In this document: positions 17,983 through 27,033 of the stretch, in pieces
How positions within the stretch are numbered: position 1 is the first letter of the stretch
How the letters are laid out: each line of letters opens with the position of its first letter
Source of the DNA: SHWB01 sp050246875
GTDB lineage: Bacteria; Pseudomonadota; Alphaproteobacteria; UBA6615
NCBI GenBank assembly: GCA_050246875.1
Contig: JBFWVF010000004.1
Span: 310,001 to 374,000 of the forward strand
DNA length: 64,000 bases
Direction: 5' to 3'
The notes under the pieces: model-generated
Told to the model about the DNA's origin: nothing
The model's database searches: none
The model's input: only the letters and a program-made list of their open reading frames with translations
Position numbers and translations under genes: made by a program

Positions 17983-18405
17983 ATGGGTGCTGTCCGACTG
18001 CCACTGTTTGCCGTGGCGCTTTTCGGGCTGTTGCTCGCCGGTTGCATTCCGCTGCCGCAGGTCGCCGACGAGCCGCCGCGCGCCACCGAGGTGTTCGACG
18101 TCGCGTGGGAGCCCGTTGCCACCTGCCTGCGCCGCCGCCTCAAGGAAGGCTACGGCGAGGAGTACGAGATCGACTGGGTGCTGACGCGGCCCGAGCGACT
18201 GGTGGTCATCACCGCGCGCAACCGCACGCTCGACGGCGGCGTCGCCGCCGGCACATCGTGGCTGGTGACCGTGACCGGGCGCGACGACGGCAAGACGCAG
18301 GTCGAGGCGCGCACGCGCTGGATGCCGGTGATCGACACGCTGCCCGCGACCTACGACGCCATTCTCGCCCGCTGCACCAAGCCGGCAGCGCCACCCGACA
18401 CCTAG
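17983..18405 (+). CDS. Small lipoprotein, function unknown
   Basis: 140 residues. GGAGG at 17972-17976 selects the ATG at 17983 over the one at 17977. A lipoprotein signal with LLLAGC (Cys about residue 20) predicts Sec export and lipidation. The mature part (about 120 residues) has a beta-rich pattern with two Cys (VATCLRRR and LARCTK) that could form a disulfide. No family is recognised with certainty. Confidence 0.65.
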   Translation: MGAVRLPLFAVALFGLLLAGCIPLPQVADEPPRATEVFDVAWEPVATCLRRRLKEGYGEEYEIDWVLTRPERLVVITARNRTLDGGVAAGTSWLVTVTGRDDGKTQVEARTRWMPVIDTLPATYDAILARCTKPAAPPDT

Positions 18406-18554
18406 GGTCGGCCCTTCCCATCGCTACGTGGGATCGGTCGGTGCATCGATGGGCGCCGGCCCCCGCCCGCTGTGGGTGAAGCGTCCGATGTGACGGCGTA
18501 TAAACGCCGCCGAACGAAAAGCGGCGGCCACCCCGGCACGCGGAGACGAACGCC

Positions 18555-19694
18555 ATGAAGCGCAGCACCGACAGGATTCTCACCACCCATACCGGCAGCC
18601 TGCCGCGGCCCAAGGCCGTGGTCGACCTGATGCTGGCCGAGGTCGACAGGCCCGGCTCGCAGGCGAAGGCGCTCGACACGGCGGTCGCCGCGGCGGTGAA
18701 GGAGGTCGTCGCCAACCAGGTGAAGGCAGGCATCGACATCGTCAACGACGGCGAGCAGGGCCGGGCCGACTACACCGTCCACGTCAAGGACCGCCTGACC
18801 GGCTTCGAGGGCCCGTCGGCGGAGATCGCCGGCACGGTGAACAACGAGTTTCCCGAGCTCAACGAGATGCTCGCCCGCTTCGCCTCGCCCTTCACCAACC
18901 GCCCGGCCTGCAACGGCCCGGTCGGCTGGAAGGACTGGGATGCGGCGCAGGCCGACATCGACCGCTGCAAGGCGGCCGTCGCCGGCGCGAAGTGCGAGGA
19001 GGGCTTCATGACCTCGCCCTCACCCGGCCAGATCGCGCGCTACCTGCGCAACCAGCACTACAAGACCAACGAGGAGTACATGTTCGCGCTCGCCGACGTG
19101 ATGAAGCGCGAATACGACGCCATCGCCGCCGCCGGCCTGATCCTGCAGGTCGACTGCCCCGACCTCGCGCTCAGCCGCTCGACCGTGTTCAAGCACATGG
19201 ACCTCGCGGAGTTCCGCAAGACCATCGCCGTGCACGTCGAGACGCTGAACCACGCCACCCGCGACATCGCGCCCGAGCGCATGCGCATGCACATCTGCTG
19301 GGCCTCGACCTTCGGCCCGCACCACGACGACGTGCCGCTGAAGGACATCGTCGACATCGTGCTGAAGGGCCGCCCGGCGGCCGTGTCCTTCCCCGGCGCC
19401 AACCCGCGCCACGGCCACGAATGGAAGGTGTGGCGCGAGGTCAGGCTGCCGGCCGGCAAGGTGATCGTTCCCGGCGTCATCGACTCGACCTCCAACTTCG
19501 TCGAGCACCCGGAACTGGTCGCCGACCGCATCGTGCAGTACGCCGGCGCCGTCGGCCGCGAGAACATGCTGGCCGGCGTCGACTGCGGCTTCGGCACTTT
19601 CGCCGGCCGCGTGCAGGTCGACAGCAAGATCGTCTGGATGAAGCTGCAGTCGCTCGCCGAAGGCGCCGCCCTGGCCTCGAAGCAGCTTTACTGA
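18555..19694 (+). CDS. Cobalamin-independent methionine synthase (MetE C-terminal domain) family protein
   Basis: 379 residues, only the C-terminal half of a full MetE (about 750), as in stand-alone MetE-like enzymes. The start THTGSLPRP is typical. The zinc-ligand region shows HICWAS (about 255-260) and DCGFGTFAG near the C-terminus. These short homologues often act as other methyltransferases or as parts of catabolic clusters, so methionine synthesis is not certain. The 149-base upstream spacer holds a small GC hairpin around a TATAAA loop but no riboswitch I can recognise. The 3' end overlaps the convergent hydrolase gene by 7 bases. Confidence 0.82.
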   Translation: MKRSTDRILTTHTGSLPRPKAVVDLMLAEVDRPGSQAKALDTAVAAAVKEVVANQVKAGIDIVNDGEQGRADYTVHVKDRLTGFEGPSAEIAGTVNNEFPELNEMLARFASPFTNRPACNGPVGWKDWDAAQADIDRCKAAVAGAKCEEGFMTSPSPGQIARYLRNQHYKTNEEYMFALADVMKREYDAIAAAGLILQVDCPDLALSRSTVFKHMDLAEFRKTIAVHVETLNHATRDIAPERMRMHICWASTFGPHHDDVPLKDIVDIVLKGRPAAVSFPGANPRHGHEWKVWREVRLPAGKVIVPGVIDSTSNFVEHPELVADRIVQYAGAVGRENMLAGVDCGFGTFAGRVQVDSKIVWMKLQSLAEGAALASKQLY

Positions 19695-20614
19695 GGCGCC
19701 AGCACGCGGGCGAGAAAGGCGCGCACGTCCTCGCGCGCCACCGCCCAGGCGGCGGCGTTGCCGCCGGTCGTGGCGCCCTTGCCGTCGTAGGGCTCCGGGC
19801 TGTTGCGCTCCGCGACGTAGCGCACGGGCGATTCGCTATCGAAGGAATGATGGGCGCCGGGGTAGATGCGGATGTCCACGGCGTGGCCGGCAGCGGCGCT
19901 CGCCTCGGCCATGCGGCGGCAGTGTTCGGCCGGCGTCCAGTCGTCGGCCTCGCCGGCGAGAATCAGCAGCGCGCCGGTGGGGCGGTAGACACCGAAATAG
20001 CCGGTGACGGGACCGACATTGCCGTTGTGGCGCGCGACGTTCCAGCCGCCCAGCCGCATGCCGCAGCGCGGGTAAAGCGCCACGCCGGCGACGAAACCGT
20101 CGGCGCGGGCCGTGTCGAGCGGCGTGCCGGCGGATCCCGGCGGCAACAGCGCAGTCAGCGTCGTCGCGCCACCGTGCGAGCCGCCCATGACCGCGATCCG
20201 TCGACCGTCGACGAAGGGCAGGCTCCGCAGATAGGCGAGCGCACCATAGGCATCCGCGACACGGTCGGCAAAGCCGACGCCCTGCTGGCGCGTCACCGGC
20301 ACGGTACAGATGCCGTCGGGATGGCCACGTGGCCCGAAGCTGTCGGGAATGATGACGGCGTAACCTTGCGCCACCAATTCACTGGCCCAGCGGCGCGGCG
20401 CGCCGCTCGACTTCGGACCGAGGCCGCTGCAGTCGTGCAGCATGACCACGGCCGCGAACGGGCCGTCGCCGGGCGGCTTCAGCAGCGTCGCGGGAATCGC
20501 CGCGCGGCCGCCGACGGGCGTGACCGACACGGTTTCGTCGGCCGCCGCGGCGCCGGCCAAGACCAGCAGCGCCGCGGCCAACACCGGACCGACGAGATGC
20601 CGGCCGGCGCGCAT
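19688..20614 (-). CDS. Secreted dienelactone hydrolase family protein
   Basis: 308 residues with an N-terminal signal peptide (hydrophobic residues 9-23, ending AAAADE). The alpha/beta hydrolase shows MLHDCSG as the oxyanion region, nucleophile Ser146 in GGSHGG, an Asp in AGEADDWTP and His in GAHHSFDS. The nucleophile is Ser rather than the Cys of true dienelactone hydrolases, as in many periplasmic relatives. Periplasmic esterase of unknown substrate. It starts 4 bases after the stop of the upstream dehydrogenase gene, suggesting an operon. Confidence 0.82.
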   Translation of the reverse strand: MRAGRHLVGPVLAAALLVLAGAAAADETVSVTPVGGRAAIPATLLKPPGDGPFAAVVMLHDCSGLGPKSSGAPRRWASELVAQGYAVIIPDSFGPRGHPDGICTVPVTRQQGVGFADRVADAYGALAYLRSLPFVDGRRIAVMGGSHGGATTLTALLPPGSAGTPLDTARADGFVAGVALYPRCGMRLGGWNVARHNGNVGPVTGYFGVYRPTGALLILAGEADDWTPAEHCRRMAEASAAAGHAVDIRIYPGAHHSFDSESPVRYVAERNSPEPYDGKGATTGGNAAAWAVAREDVRAFLARVLAPQ

Positions 20615-20618
20615 CGCC

Positions 20619-21539
20619 TCAGTGCTTGCCGAAGGGCACGTCGTCTATGCCTTCGCGCTCCTCCAGGCCGGCCATGCCGCGCAGGATCTCGAAGAACGCC
20701 ACCGTGTCCTTCTCGCCGTAGCCCTTCTCGTAGGCCATCTGCAGCACCTGCGACCAGACGCTGGTCAGCAGCATCGGCGCGCCGAGGCGCTGGCCCTGCT
20801 CGAGCATCAGGCGGGAGTCCTTGAGCGAGATCTTCACCTGCCCCTGCTTGGAATAGTCGGCGGCGATCATCTTTGGGCCCTTGTCCGACATCGTCTTGGA
20901 ACCCGAGGCGCCGTCCTGCAGCACGGCCAGCAGGTTGGGCAGGTCGAGCCCGGCCTTGTCGCCGAGCACGAGTCCCTCGGCCATCGCCAGGCGGTTGCCG
21001 GCAAGCACGAGATTGATGACCAGCTTTGTCCGCGCACCGGCGCCGACCGGGCCCATGTGATAGGCGGCGCGGCTGAAGCCGGCGAAGACGTGGCGGCAGG
21101 CCTCGAAATCCTCCTTGCGGCCGCCGGCGATGATCACGAGATCGCCGGCCTGCGCCATCGTGCTGGTGCCGCTGACGCAGGAGTCGAGAAAACGGATGCC
21201 GCGCTTCTCCATGTCCACGGCGAGGCGTTCGGAGTCCTCCGGCCGCGCCGTCGTGGTGTCGCAGACATAGAGGCCTTCGGCTGCGCCCTCGGCGATGCCG
21301 CCCGCGCCGAGCATCACCTCGCGGCCGATGTCGCTGGTCGGCACCGAAACGACGAGGTGCTTCACCCCTTTCGCCGCCTCGGCCGGCGTCGCCACGGGGT
21401 GCCCACCCTTCTCCTTCAACTGGTCCATGCGGCGCGGGTCGACGTCGAAGCCCTGGATGATGAACTGCGACTTGCGCAGATTGTGGATGAAGGCCTGGCC
21501 CATCAGGCCCATGCCGACGATACCGATCCGCTCCGCCAT
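20619..21539 (-). CDS. NAD(P)-dependent oxidoreductase, 3-hydroxyisobutyrate dehydrogenase family
   Basis: 306 residues from the ATG at 21539, with GGAGGAG about 9 bases upstream. It has the GIVGMGLMGQA nucleotide loop at the N-terminus, a DSCVSGT substrate motif (about 121-127, replacing the common DAPVSGG) and KLVINLVLAGNRLAMAE with the catalytic Lys (about 171). Members oxidise short beta-hydroxy acids such as 3-hydroxyisobutyrate or tartronate semialdehyde. Four bases separate it from the following hydrolase gene. Confidence 0.88.
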   Translation of the reverse strand: MAERIGIVGMGLMGQAFIHNLRKSQFIIQGFDVDPRRMDQLKEKGGHPVATPAEAAKGVKHLVVSVPTSDIGREVMLGAGGIAEGAAEGLYVCDTTTARPEDSERLAVDMEKRGIRFLDSCVSGTSTMAQAGDLVIIAGGRKEDFEACRHVFAGFSRAAYHMGPVGAGARTKLVINLVLAGNRLAMAEGLVLGDKAGLDLPNLLAVLQDGASGSKTMSDKGPKMIAADYSKQGQVKISLKDSRLMLEQGQRLGAPMLLTSVWSQVLQMAYEKGYGEKDTVAFFEILRGMAGLEEREGIDDVPFGKH

Positions 21540-21697
21540 GACCGACGCTCCTCCGCTACGGCAAATTTGGCCGGCATCCTCGGCCCTCCGGCGGCCGGCC
21601 GCAACCGCGCGCTTGGCCCACCGGGCGACGACATCCGCCTTGCCCGGGCCGGCCCGGGCCCCGAGACTGGGTGCCCGGCGGACGGACGGAGTGCATG

Positions 21698-22180
21698 ATG
21701 GGCGATGAGACCGGCTTTGCTGCGGAGGGCGGCTGCACCTGCGGCGGCGTGCGCTACCGCCTGACCGCACCGCCCCTGTTCGTGCACTGCTGCCACTGCA
21801 CCTGGTGCCAGCGCGCCTCCGGCTCGGCCTTCGCCACCAACATCCTGATCGAGACGGCGCGGGTGACCGTGCTGAGCGGCGCGACCGTCCGCACGACGGC
21901 GCCCTCCCCGAGCGGCCGCGGCCAGGCCTTCCTGCGCTGCCCGGGCTGCGGCGTGACGCTGTGGAGCCACTATCTACGCATGGGCGAGCACATCGCCTTC
22001 GTGCGCGCCGGCACGCTGGAGGACCCGTCCGTCGCGCCGCCCGACATCCACATCTACACGTCGACGAAGCAGCCCTGGGTGACACTGCCCGACGGCGTGC
22101 CGGCGGTGCCGGAATACTATCGCGCCGACGAGATGTGGCCGGCCGACAGCCTCGCCCGCTTCGCGGGGGCGCTGCGCTAG
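21698..22180 (+). CDS. GFA family (glutathione-dependent formaldehyde-activating-like) zinc protein
   Basis: 160 residues from the ATG at 21698, chosen because GGAG at 21688-21691 fits it better than the ATG at 21695. Zinc-site cysteines are all visible: GGCTCGGV, HCCHCTWCQ and CPGCG. The fold is that of the Gfa/CENP-V group; most members have no proven activity on formaldehyde-glutathione adducts. Divergent from the dehydrogenase gene and upstream of a cyclase/amidase pair with a 121-base gap. Confidence 0.85.
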   Translation: MGDETGFAAEGGCTCGGVRYRLTAPPLFVHCCHCTWCQRASGSAFATNILIETARVTVLSGATVRTTAPSPSGRGQAFLRCPGCGVTLWSHYLRMGEHIAFVRAGTLEDPSVAPPDIHIYTSTKQPWVTLPDGVPAVPEYYRADEMWPADSLARFAGALR

Positions 22181-22301
22181 CACCGTCGCCTTCAGCGTCG
22201 ATTGATCGGTCGTCCGGCGGGGCCTAGGCTGCCTGACACGCCGGATGCAGGCAGGGCCGGAGAAGCCCGCCGCGCCGGCCCTGCCAGGGGAGGACACCGA
22301 C

Positions 22302-23003
22302 ATGGCCCGCCGCATCGTCGATCTCAGCCTCGAGATCGAGGACAACATGCCGTCGCACAAGTATTTCCAGAGCCCGGTCTACCTGACCTCGATGACGCAC
22401 GAGTCGACGAAGGCGATGGGGCTCGGCACGCCCGACGACCCGATCACCTTCCAGACCAACTTCATCAGCACGCTCGACCATGTCGGCACGCATGTCGACG
22501 CCTACCGCCACTTCAACCCGAACGGCGCGACGATCGACAAGATGCCGCTCGACCTGTTCATGGGCAAGGCGGTGTGCCTCGACCTGCGCCACATCCCCGA
22601 CCTCGGCGACATCGACGTCCCCGATCTGGAGAAGGCCGAGAAGCAGGCGGGCGTGAAGATCGACGGGCACATCGTCCTGATGTGCACCGGCCTGCACAAG
22701 CGCCACTACCCGAACCCCGAGGTCTGCGTCAGCAATCCCGGGCTGACGGCCGAGGCGACGAAGTGGCTGCACGCGCGCGGCTCGCGCCTGCACGGCGTCG
22801 AGGGCCCGTCGACCGACAAGCCGTCGGACAAGCTGTTCGCCCAGCACCGCACCTGCCGCGACCTCGGCATCACGCACATGGAGTGGCTGGTGAACCTCGA
22901 GGAGCTGCTCGGCCAGGGCGAGTTCGAGTTCTTCGGCGTGCCGATCAAGTTCAAGGGTGGCTCGGGCTCGCCGATCCGCGCCTTCGCCATCCTCGACTCC
23001 TGA
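22302..23003 (+). CDS. Cyclase family protein (kynurenine-formamidase-like metal hydrolase)
   Basis: 233 residues from the ATG at 22302, after GGGGAGG. The metal-binding signature reads HVGTHVDAYRH (about residues 68-78), matching HxGTHxDxPxH of the cyclase/KynB superfamily except that Ala replaces the Pro. Members hydrolyse formamides, isatins or lactones using Mn/Zn. The downstream gene is an amidase 46 bases away, so the pair may open and deaminate a ring or an amide compound. Confidence 0.8.
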   Translation: MARRIVDLSLEIEDNMPSHKYFQSPVYLTSMTHESTKAMGLGTPDDPITFQTNFISTLDHVGTHVDAYRHFNPNGATIDKMPLDLFMGKAVCLDLRHIPDLGDIDVPDLEKAEKQAGVKIDGHIVLMCTGLHKRHYPNPEVCVSNPGLTAEATKWLHARGSRLHGVEGPSTDKPSDKLFAQHRTCRDLGITHMEWLVNLEELLGQGEFEFFGVPIKFKGGSGSPIRAFAILDS

Positions 23004-23049
23004 AGTCGGGAAACGGCGGCGAGGGGACAGAGAGGGAAAAGGAACGGAC

Positions 23050-24456
23050 ATGGCGCATGTCCTCGACTGGATGGAGGCCGGCGAGATGCGGCTGCGCATC
23101 GCGCGGCGCGAGATCTCGCCGGTCGAGGTGACGCGGCGGGCGCTGGAGCGCGCCGAGGCGGTGCAGAAGACGCTCAACCCGTTCTTCTTCCTGCGCCCGG
23201 AAAAGGCGCTGGAGGAGGCGCGTGCGGCCGAGCGCGCCGTGATGGCGGGCGGCGCGCTGGGGCCGCTGCATGGCATCCCCTTCTCGGTGAAGGATCTCAT
23301 CGCCGTGGGCGGCGAGCGCTACGCCTCGGGCTCGCTGACGATGAAGGACAACATCGCGCCGGCCGACGCACCCTCGGTCGCCCGCGCCCGTGCGGCCGGC
23401 GCTATCCTCATCGGCAAGACCACAACCAGCGAGTTCGGCTGCAAGCCGGTCGGCGAATCGCCGCTCACCGGCATCACGCGCAACCCGTGGAACCCGGACA
23501 AGACCCCGGGCGGATCGAGCGCCGGGGCAGCGGCGTCCGTCGCCGCCGGGGTCACGCCCTTCGCCCTCGGCACCGATGGCGGCGGCTCGGTGCGCATACC
23601 TGCCGCCTTCACCGGGCTTGCCGGCATCAAGGGCACCTTCGCCCGCGTGCCGGTGTGGCCGACCTCGGCAACCCCGACGCTCGCCCATGTCGGGCCGATG
23701 GCGCGCACGGTGCGTGACGCGGCCCTGCTGTTCTCCGCCATCGCCGGCTACGACGCGCGCGACCCCTTCGGCATCGCCGGACCGGTACCCGACGTGCTCG
23801 CCGCCTGCGACCGCTCCGTCGCGGGTATGCGCGTCGCCTGGAGTCCCACCCTCGGCTACGCGAAGCCTGACGCCGAGGTCGTGCGCCTGACCGAGGCCTG
23901 CGCACGCCGCTTCGAGCAGGCCGGCGCCACGGTGGAGACGGTCGAGCGCGTCTTCGAGACCGATCCTGCCGAGATCTGGGCCGCGGAGTTCTATGCCGGC
24001 GTCGGCATCCGGCTGCGCGAGGTGATGGAGAAGCGGCGCGACATGCTCGACCCGCAGGTCGCCGCCATCCTCGAACCGGCGCTGTCGCAGGACATGCGCG
24101 ACTACTACACCAAGGTGTTCGCGCGCTACGCCCTGCGCGAGCGCGTGACGGCGTTCTTCACGAAGTACGATGTGCTGCTGTCGCCGGTGATCCCGGTGTC
24201 GTCGCTCGACATCGGCAAGATCATGCCGGACCGCTACGCCGGCACCAACCCGGTGACGTGGATCGGCTACACCTATCCGTTCAACCTGACCGGCCAGCCG
24301 GCGGCCGCCGTTTGCGCCGGCATCGCCGGCGACGGCATGCCGGTCGGCCTGCAGATCGTCGGTCCGCATCTCGGCGAGGCCGACGTCGTGCGCGCCGCCG
24401 CCTTCGTCGAGCGCACGGACAAGCCCGGCTACAACCTCTCGCACTACGAGCCGTAG
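23050..24456 (+). CDS. Amidase (amidase-signature family)
   Basis: 468 residues from the ATG at 23050; the open frame extends 93 bases upstream over the end of the cyclase gene without homology. The Ser-cisSer-Lys triad is visible: Lys in PFSVKDL (about 81), Ser in TPGGSSAG (about 155) and the nucleophile in GTDGGGSVRIPA (about 180). Full length for the family. Cytoplasmic hydrolase of amides, probably acting with the preceding cyclase-type hydrolase. Confidence 0.9.
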   Translation: MAHVLDWMEAGEMRLRIARREISPVEVTRRALERAEAVQKTLNPFFFLRPEKALEEARAAERAVMAGGALGPLHGIPFSVKDLIAVGGERYASGSLTMKDNIAPADAPSVARARAAGAILIGKTTTSEFGCKPVGESPLTGITRNPWNPDKTPGGSSAGAAASVAAGVTPFALGTDGGGSVRIPAAFTGLAGIKGTFARVPVWPTSATPTLAHVGPMARTVRDAALLFSAIAGYDARDPFGIAGPVPDVLAACDRSVAGMRVAWSPTLGYAKPDAEVVRLTEACARRFEQAGATVETVERVFETDPAEIWAAEFYAGVGIRLREVMEKRRDMLDPQVAAILEPALSQDMRDYYTKVFARYALRERVTAFFTKYDVLLSPVIPVSSLDIGKIMPDRYAGTNPVTWIGYTYPFNLTGQPAAAVCAGIAGDGMPVGLQIVGPHLGEADVVRAAAFVERTDKPGYNLSHYEP

Positions 24457-24493
24457 CGGCCCGCGACGCGCGGCGCGGGAGCGGCCGGACGCC

Positions 24494-24697
24494 TCAGTGG
24501 CGCGCTTTCGCCTTGCCCTTGCGCTCGGCCTCGTCGAGCGCCTTGCGCGCCTTGCCCTTCACCGCTGCCTCGGCCTCGGCCGCCGCCGGTGCTGGATCGT
24601 TGTTCTTCAGGTAATCCTTGAGGTCGCCGCGATAGCGGCGCGCGGCCGCGTAGTCGCCCTCGCCCTGCACCTTGTCCTGCCGGTCCTTGCCACTCAT
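24494..24697 (-). CDS. Small basic/acidic protein, conserved-looking, unknown
   Basis: 67 residues from the ATG at 24697 (MSGKDRQDKVQGEGDY). It is hydrophilic, with a helical Ala/Glu/Lys-rich second half ending KGKAKARH and no membrane segment. Similar small proteins with an MSGKDRQDKVQGEGDYxxAR start occur in many proteobacteria, which is why I favour this start. Role unknown. Convergent with the amidase gene; the 37 bases between them hold a short GC-rich hairpin. Confidence 0.6.
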   Translation of the reverse strand: MSGKDRQDKVQGEGDYAAARRYRGDLKDYLKNNDPAPAAAEAEAAVKGKARKALDEAERKGKAKARH

Positions 24698-24842
24698 GTC
24701 GCACCCGTCGCTGGTTTCGGCCACGGCGTCGCGGGGCGCGCCCGCCGCCGTCTCCCTTCGGCAATGCGCGGCGCCTGCCGGTGGTTCCAAGGCGCTGCCG
24801 TGGCACATGCGCCGTGCCGCCGCCCCTGTTAGGGTGCCGCCC

Positions 24843-25241
24843 ATGCTTGGTCTCTTCGGCTTGTTCGGGCGTTCGCGGACGATGCGCCGGCTCGACGACG
24901 CCCTGCGTGACGCCGGGGTGCATCAGCGTGCCCTGCCCGATGCGGTCAAACTGGCAATCCTCAAGCTGCTCGGCGGGACGCGCGGCGACGGGCCGGACGC
25001 CGCGGCCTGTACCGACGCGGCCGAACTGGTCGGCTACTGCGTGCTCGGCGCGCAAGGCTTCCACGAAGGCGCCGGCCTCGCCCGTACCGAGGCGGTGGAA
25101 ACCCGCATCAATGCCGCGCTCGCGGACGGCGGCAGCCTCGATGCCCGCCTCGTCCTGCTGACGCTTCATTCCGGCACGATCCAGGCAAGCGTCGTCGACC
25201 GCTACGACCTGCGCGCGGACGAGGCCGGATCGCCGGACTGA
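24843..25241 (+). CDS. Hypothetical protein
   Basis: 132 residues from the ATG at 24843. No signal peptide; mixed helical protein with MRRLDDALRDAGVHQRALPD near the start. No recognised domain. Its stop lies 18 bases before the left tRNA-Phe fragment, so by my reading it is the last chromosomal gene before the integrated region. Before integration it would have stood next to tRNA-Phe. Confidence 0.55.
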   Translation: MLGLFGLFGRSRTMRRLDDALRDAGVHQRALPDAVKLAILKLLGGTRGDGPDAAACTDAAELVGYCVLGAQGFHEGAGLARTEAVETRINAALADGGSLDARLVLLTLHSGTIQASVVDRYDLRADEAGSPD

Positions 25242-25259
25242 CGGAAATGTCGGGAAGAG

Positions 25260-25304
25260 TGGTGCCCGGGGGCGGATTCGAACCACCGACACGCGGATTT
25301 TCAG
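25260..25304 (-). repeat. Left attachment site: 45-base 3' fragment of tRNA-Phe
   Basis: Matches 51030-51074 of the intact tRNA-Phe from the CCA end to the anticodon loop, with one difference: the T-loop reads TTCGAAT here and TTCAAAT in the intact gene. The match stops in the anticodon loop, the usual crossover point for tRNA-targeting tyrosine recombinases. The canonical T-loop suggests this is the displaced original chromosomal end (attL). Confidence 0.85.
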
Positions 25305-25438
25305 AAACATTCCGGCTCTGAACATGGTTCCTCATAGATAGACATCAACGCCAACGAACACATTGATAAAGCTTGATTATTTTAGAATTCGGTGCTCATA
25401 CTGGAACTCTGTTGATCCCCGCTTAGTAGAATGATTTC

Positions 25439-25454
25439 GTTACCCATGGTTACC
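25439..25454 (+). other. Possible integrase arm-type site (GTTACC pair)
   Basis: Two GTTACC hexamers 10 bases apart (starts at 25439 and 25449), about 58 bases before the integrase fragment. The same paired motif recurs three times near the right attachment site (50499, 50710, 50960). Confidence 0.5.
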
Positions 25455-25496
25455 TACGGATGGGCACCTGATATGCACTAGGGACAAACGGAAGCG

Positions 25497-25895
25497 GTGG
25501 AAATTGTCGTGCCGACTGCCAATCCCGCACCACGGAGATCGAGCCTCACCGACCTTGTCGCCAGACGCATCAAGCCGCCGGCAAAGGGCCAGGTCGACCA
25601 CTTCGACAAAGGTTATCCTGGTCTCGCCCTTCGCGTTTCCTACGGCGGTCGGCGCACCTGGGTTTATTTCTACCGACTGTATGGCAAACAGCACCGCCAC
25701 ACCCTAGGCACATACCCGGCGATGGAGGTGGGCGACGCGCACGACGCGTGGCGCGCAGCGCGTGATCTTGTTCAGAACGGCATCGATCCTGCCGTCGCCA
25801 AGGCTGGCTGCCGCGCCATGATGGCCGTCGGTCGCCGTGCCTGGCAGGACGTCGGTATCCGGCAGCGTGCTTCCTTGGCGGATGCCGTAAATTGA
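25497..25895 (+). pseudogene. Truncated P4-type tyrosine integrase (N-terminal arm-binding domain only)
   Basis: 132 codons from a GTG. Residues about 15-105 match the N-terminal DUF4102 arm-DNA-binding domain of P4/CP4-type integrases: SLTDLVARRIKPP, GYPGLALRVSYGGRRTW, YRLYGKQHRHTLGTYPAM and DLVQNGIDPAVAK. After about residue 108 the homology ends, and the core-binding and catalytic domains (R-H-R-Y) are missing, where an intact enzyme has about 400 residues. It lies beside the left attachment fragment in the normal place for the element's integrase. Without it the element could not excise on its own. Confidence 0.8.
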
Positions 25896-25985
25896 ACCGC
25901 TGCACGCAGCCGGACAACGATCAAAGGCTGCGCTCCGTATCCTGGTTACGCAGGCCAGCGGCAGCATCGGCATCGGCGCGAGCCA

Positions 25986-27026
25986 CTATGCGCGCGCGGC
26001 ATGGTCAAGGGCGCGCCGGGCATCCTGTGGAAGGCGCCTGATGCCGCGATCGACTGTGGTTCGCCATGACGGACCGCGGTCACGCGCCTCGACAAAGGCC
26101 TCCGCAAGTTCATCCGGGCGGTCGTCGGCGAGCACCCTGATCAAAGCGGCGGCCTGTTCGATGTCCTTGGCTGCTTTCGATGTGGCTACGGAGGCGCGTC
26201 GGACTGCCACGATGAGCTTGTGGATCGCATAACGCGCCGGTTGCGGCACGGCGAGCAGTACACCCGAGCGATAGAGAGCCGCGGCCTGCACGGGCTGATG
26301 GATCAGGTAGTCGAGGAAGCGGAGCGGCTGCGCATAGGCGCCAAGCGCCGGCAACTCGACCGGCTCGTCCCGGTCCGGGCCCTCGTTGGGCGTCAGCAGC
26401 TCGACCAGGACGCCGCTCTCGCGGTCCCGCCAGGCCGTCGGGTGCTCGTACAGGTTCGGCCGCGCCATGAACGGCCCGATCCTGCGCAAGGCCTCGCCAA
26501 GATCCGGATCGAGCCGGTCATCGAGGGCGACAGAAATGGACGCGAATGCCGCGAGATCGATGTCCTCGGTGACGGCGTGCGCCTCCCGGAAGTCGACGCC
26601 AAGGAGGGCGGGGTAGCAGCGGAAGGCGTGCGTACCGACCACGACCGCACGGAGCCGGAAGAGGCCGGCCTTCGACAACGCGAACAGCACCTTGCCCGTC
26701 TGGGCGTCAACGGCCGGCAGGCCAGCGGCCCGGCACATCCGGGCGAGTTGGCCGCGTTGCAGGTCACGCGCCCGCTTGTCCTGGTTGATCGCCTGCGCGC
26801 GCTCGACGCGGGCTCGTACCTCGTCCGTGTCCGGCCCAAGATACCGCTCGGTCACACGCGCGCCCATGCGCTGTACGGCGTACCAGTATTTGCGGCCGCC
26901 GCGCTCCCGGAGGACAGGCGTGCCGCCGGCGTCCAGGATGGATTCCTCCTGGAGGCGCGCCAGCAGATCCGCGTAGGCGGTCTGCGCCGTCAGCGGTAGC
27001 CGTCGGTAGGGTGCATCGGCAGCCAT
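25986..27026 (-). CDS. GSU2403-family nucleotidyltransferase-fold protein
   Basis: 346 residues from the ATG at 27026; an upstream in-frame ATG at 27050 lies inside a perfect inverted repeat, so the later start is more likely. The N-terminal part (PYRRLPLTAQTAYADLLARL, then GGRKYWYAVQ and TERYLGPDTDEVRARVE) is typical of GSU2403-like proteins. The nucleotidyltransferase motif is VVGTHAFRCY followed by TEDIDLA (about residues 128-160), with the two metal-binding acids in DID. This fold is shared with AbiEii/MenT-type toxins and with repair-type transferases. No antitoxin gene is seen beside it, so the role (defence, toxin or regulation) is open. Confidence 0.75.
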   Translation of the reverse strand: MAADAPYRRLPLTAQTAYADLLARLQEESILDAGGTPVLRERGGRKYWYAVQRMGARVTERYLGPDTDEVRARVERAQAINQDKRARDLQRGQLARMCRAAGLPAVDAQTGKVLFALSKAGLFRLRAVVVGTHAFRCYPALLGVDFREAHAVTEDIDLAAFASISVALDDRLDPDLGEALRRIGPFMARPNLYEHPTAWRDRESGVLVELLTPNEGPDRDEPVELPALGAYAQPLRFLDYLIHQPVQAAALYRSGVLLAVPQPARYAIHKLIVAVRRASVATSKAAKDIEQAAALIRVLADDRPDELAEAFVEARDRGPSWRTTVDRGIRRLPQDARRALDHAARA

Positions 27027-27033
27027 CTCGATC

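Noticed and set aside
18406..18554. Riboswitch upstream of the MetE-like gene
   Set aside because: I could find no SAM- or cobalamin-riboswitch core motif by eye, only a short hairpin around a TATAAA loop.
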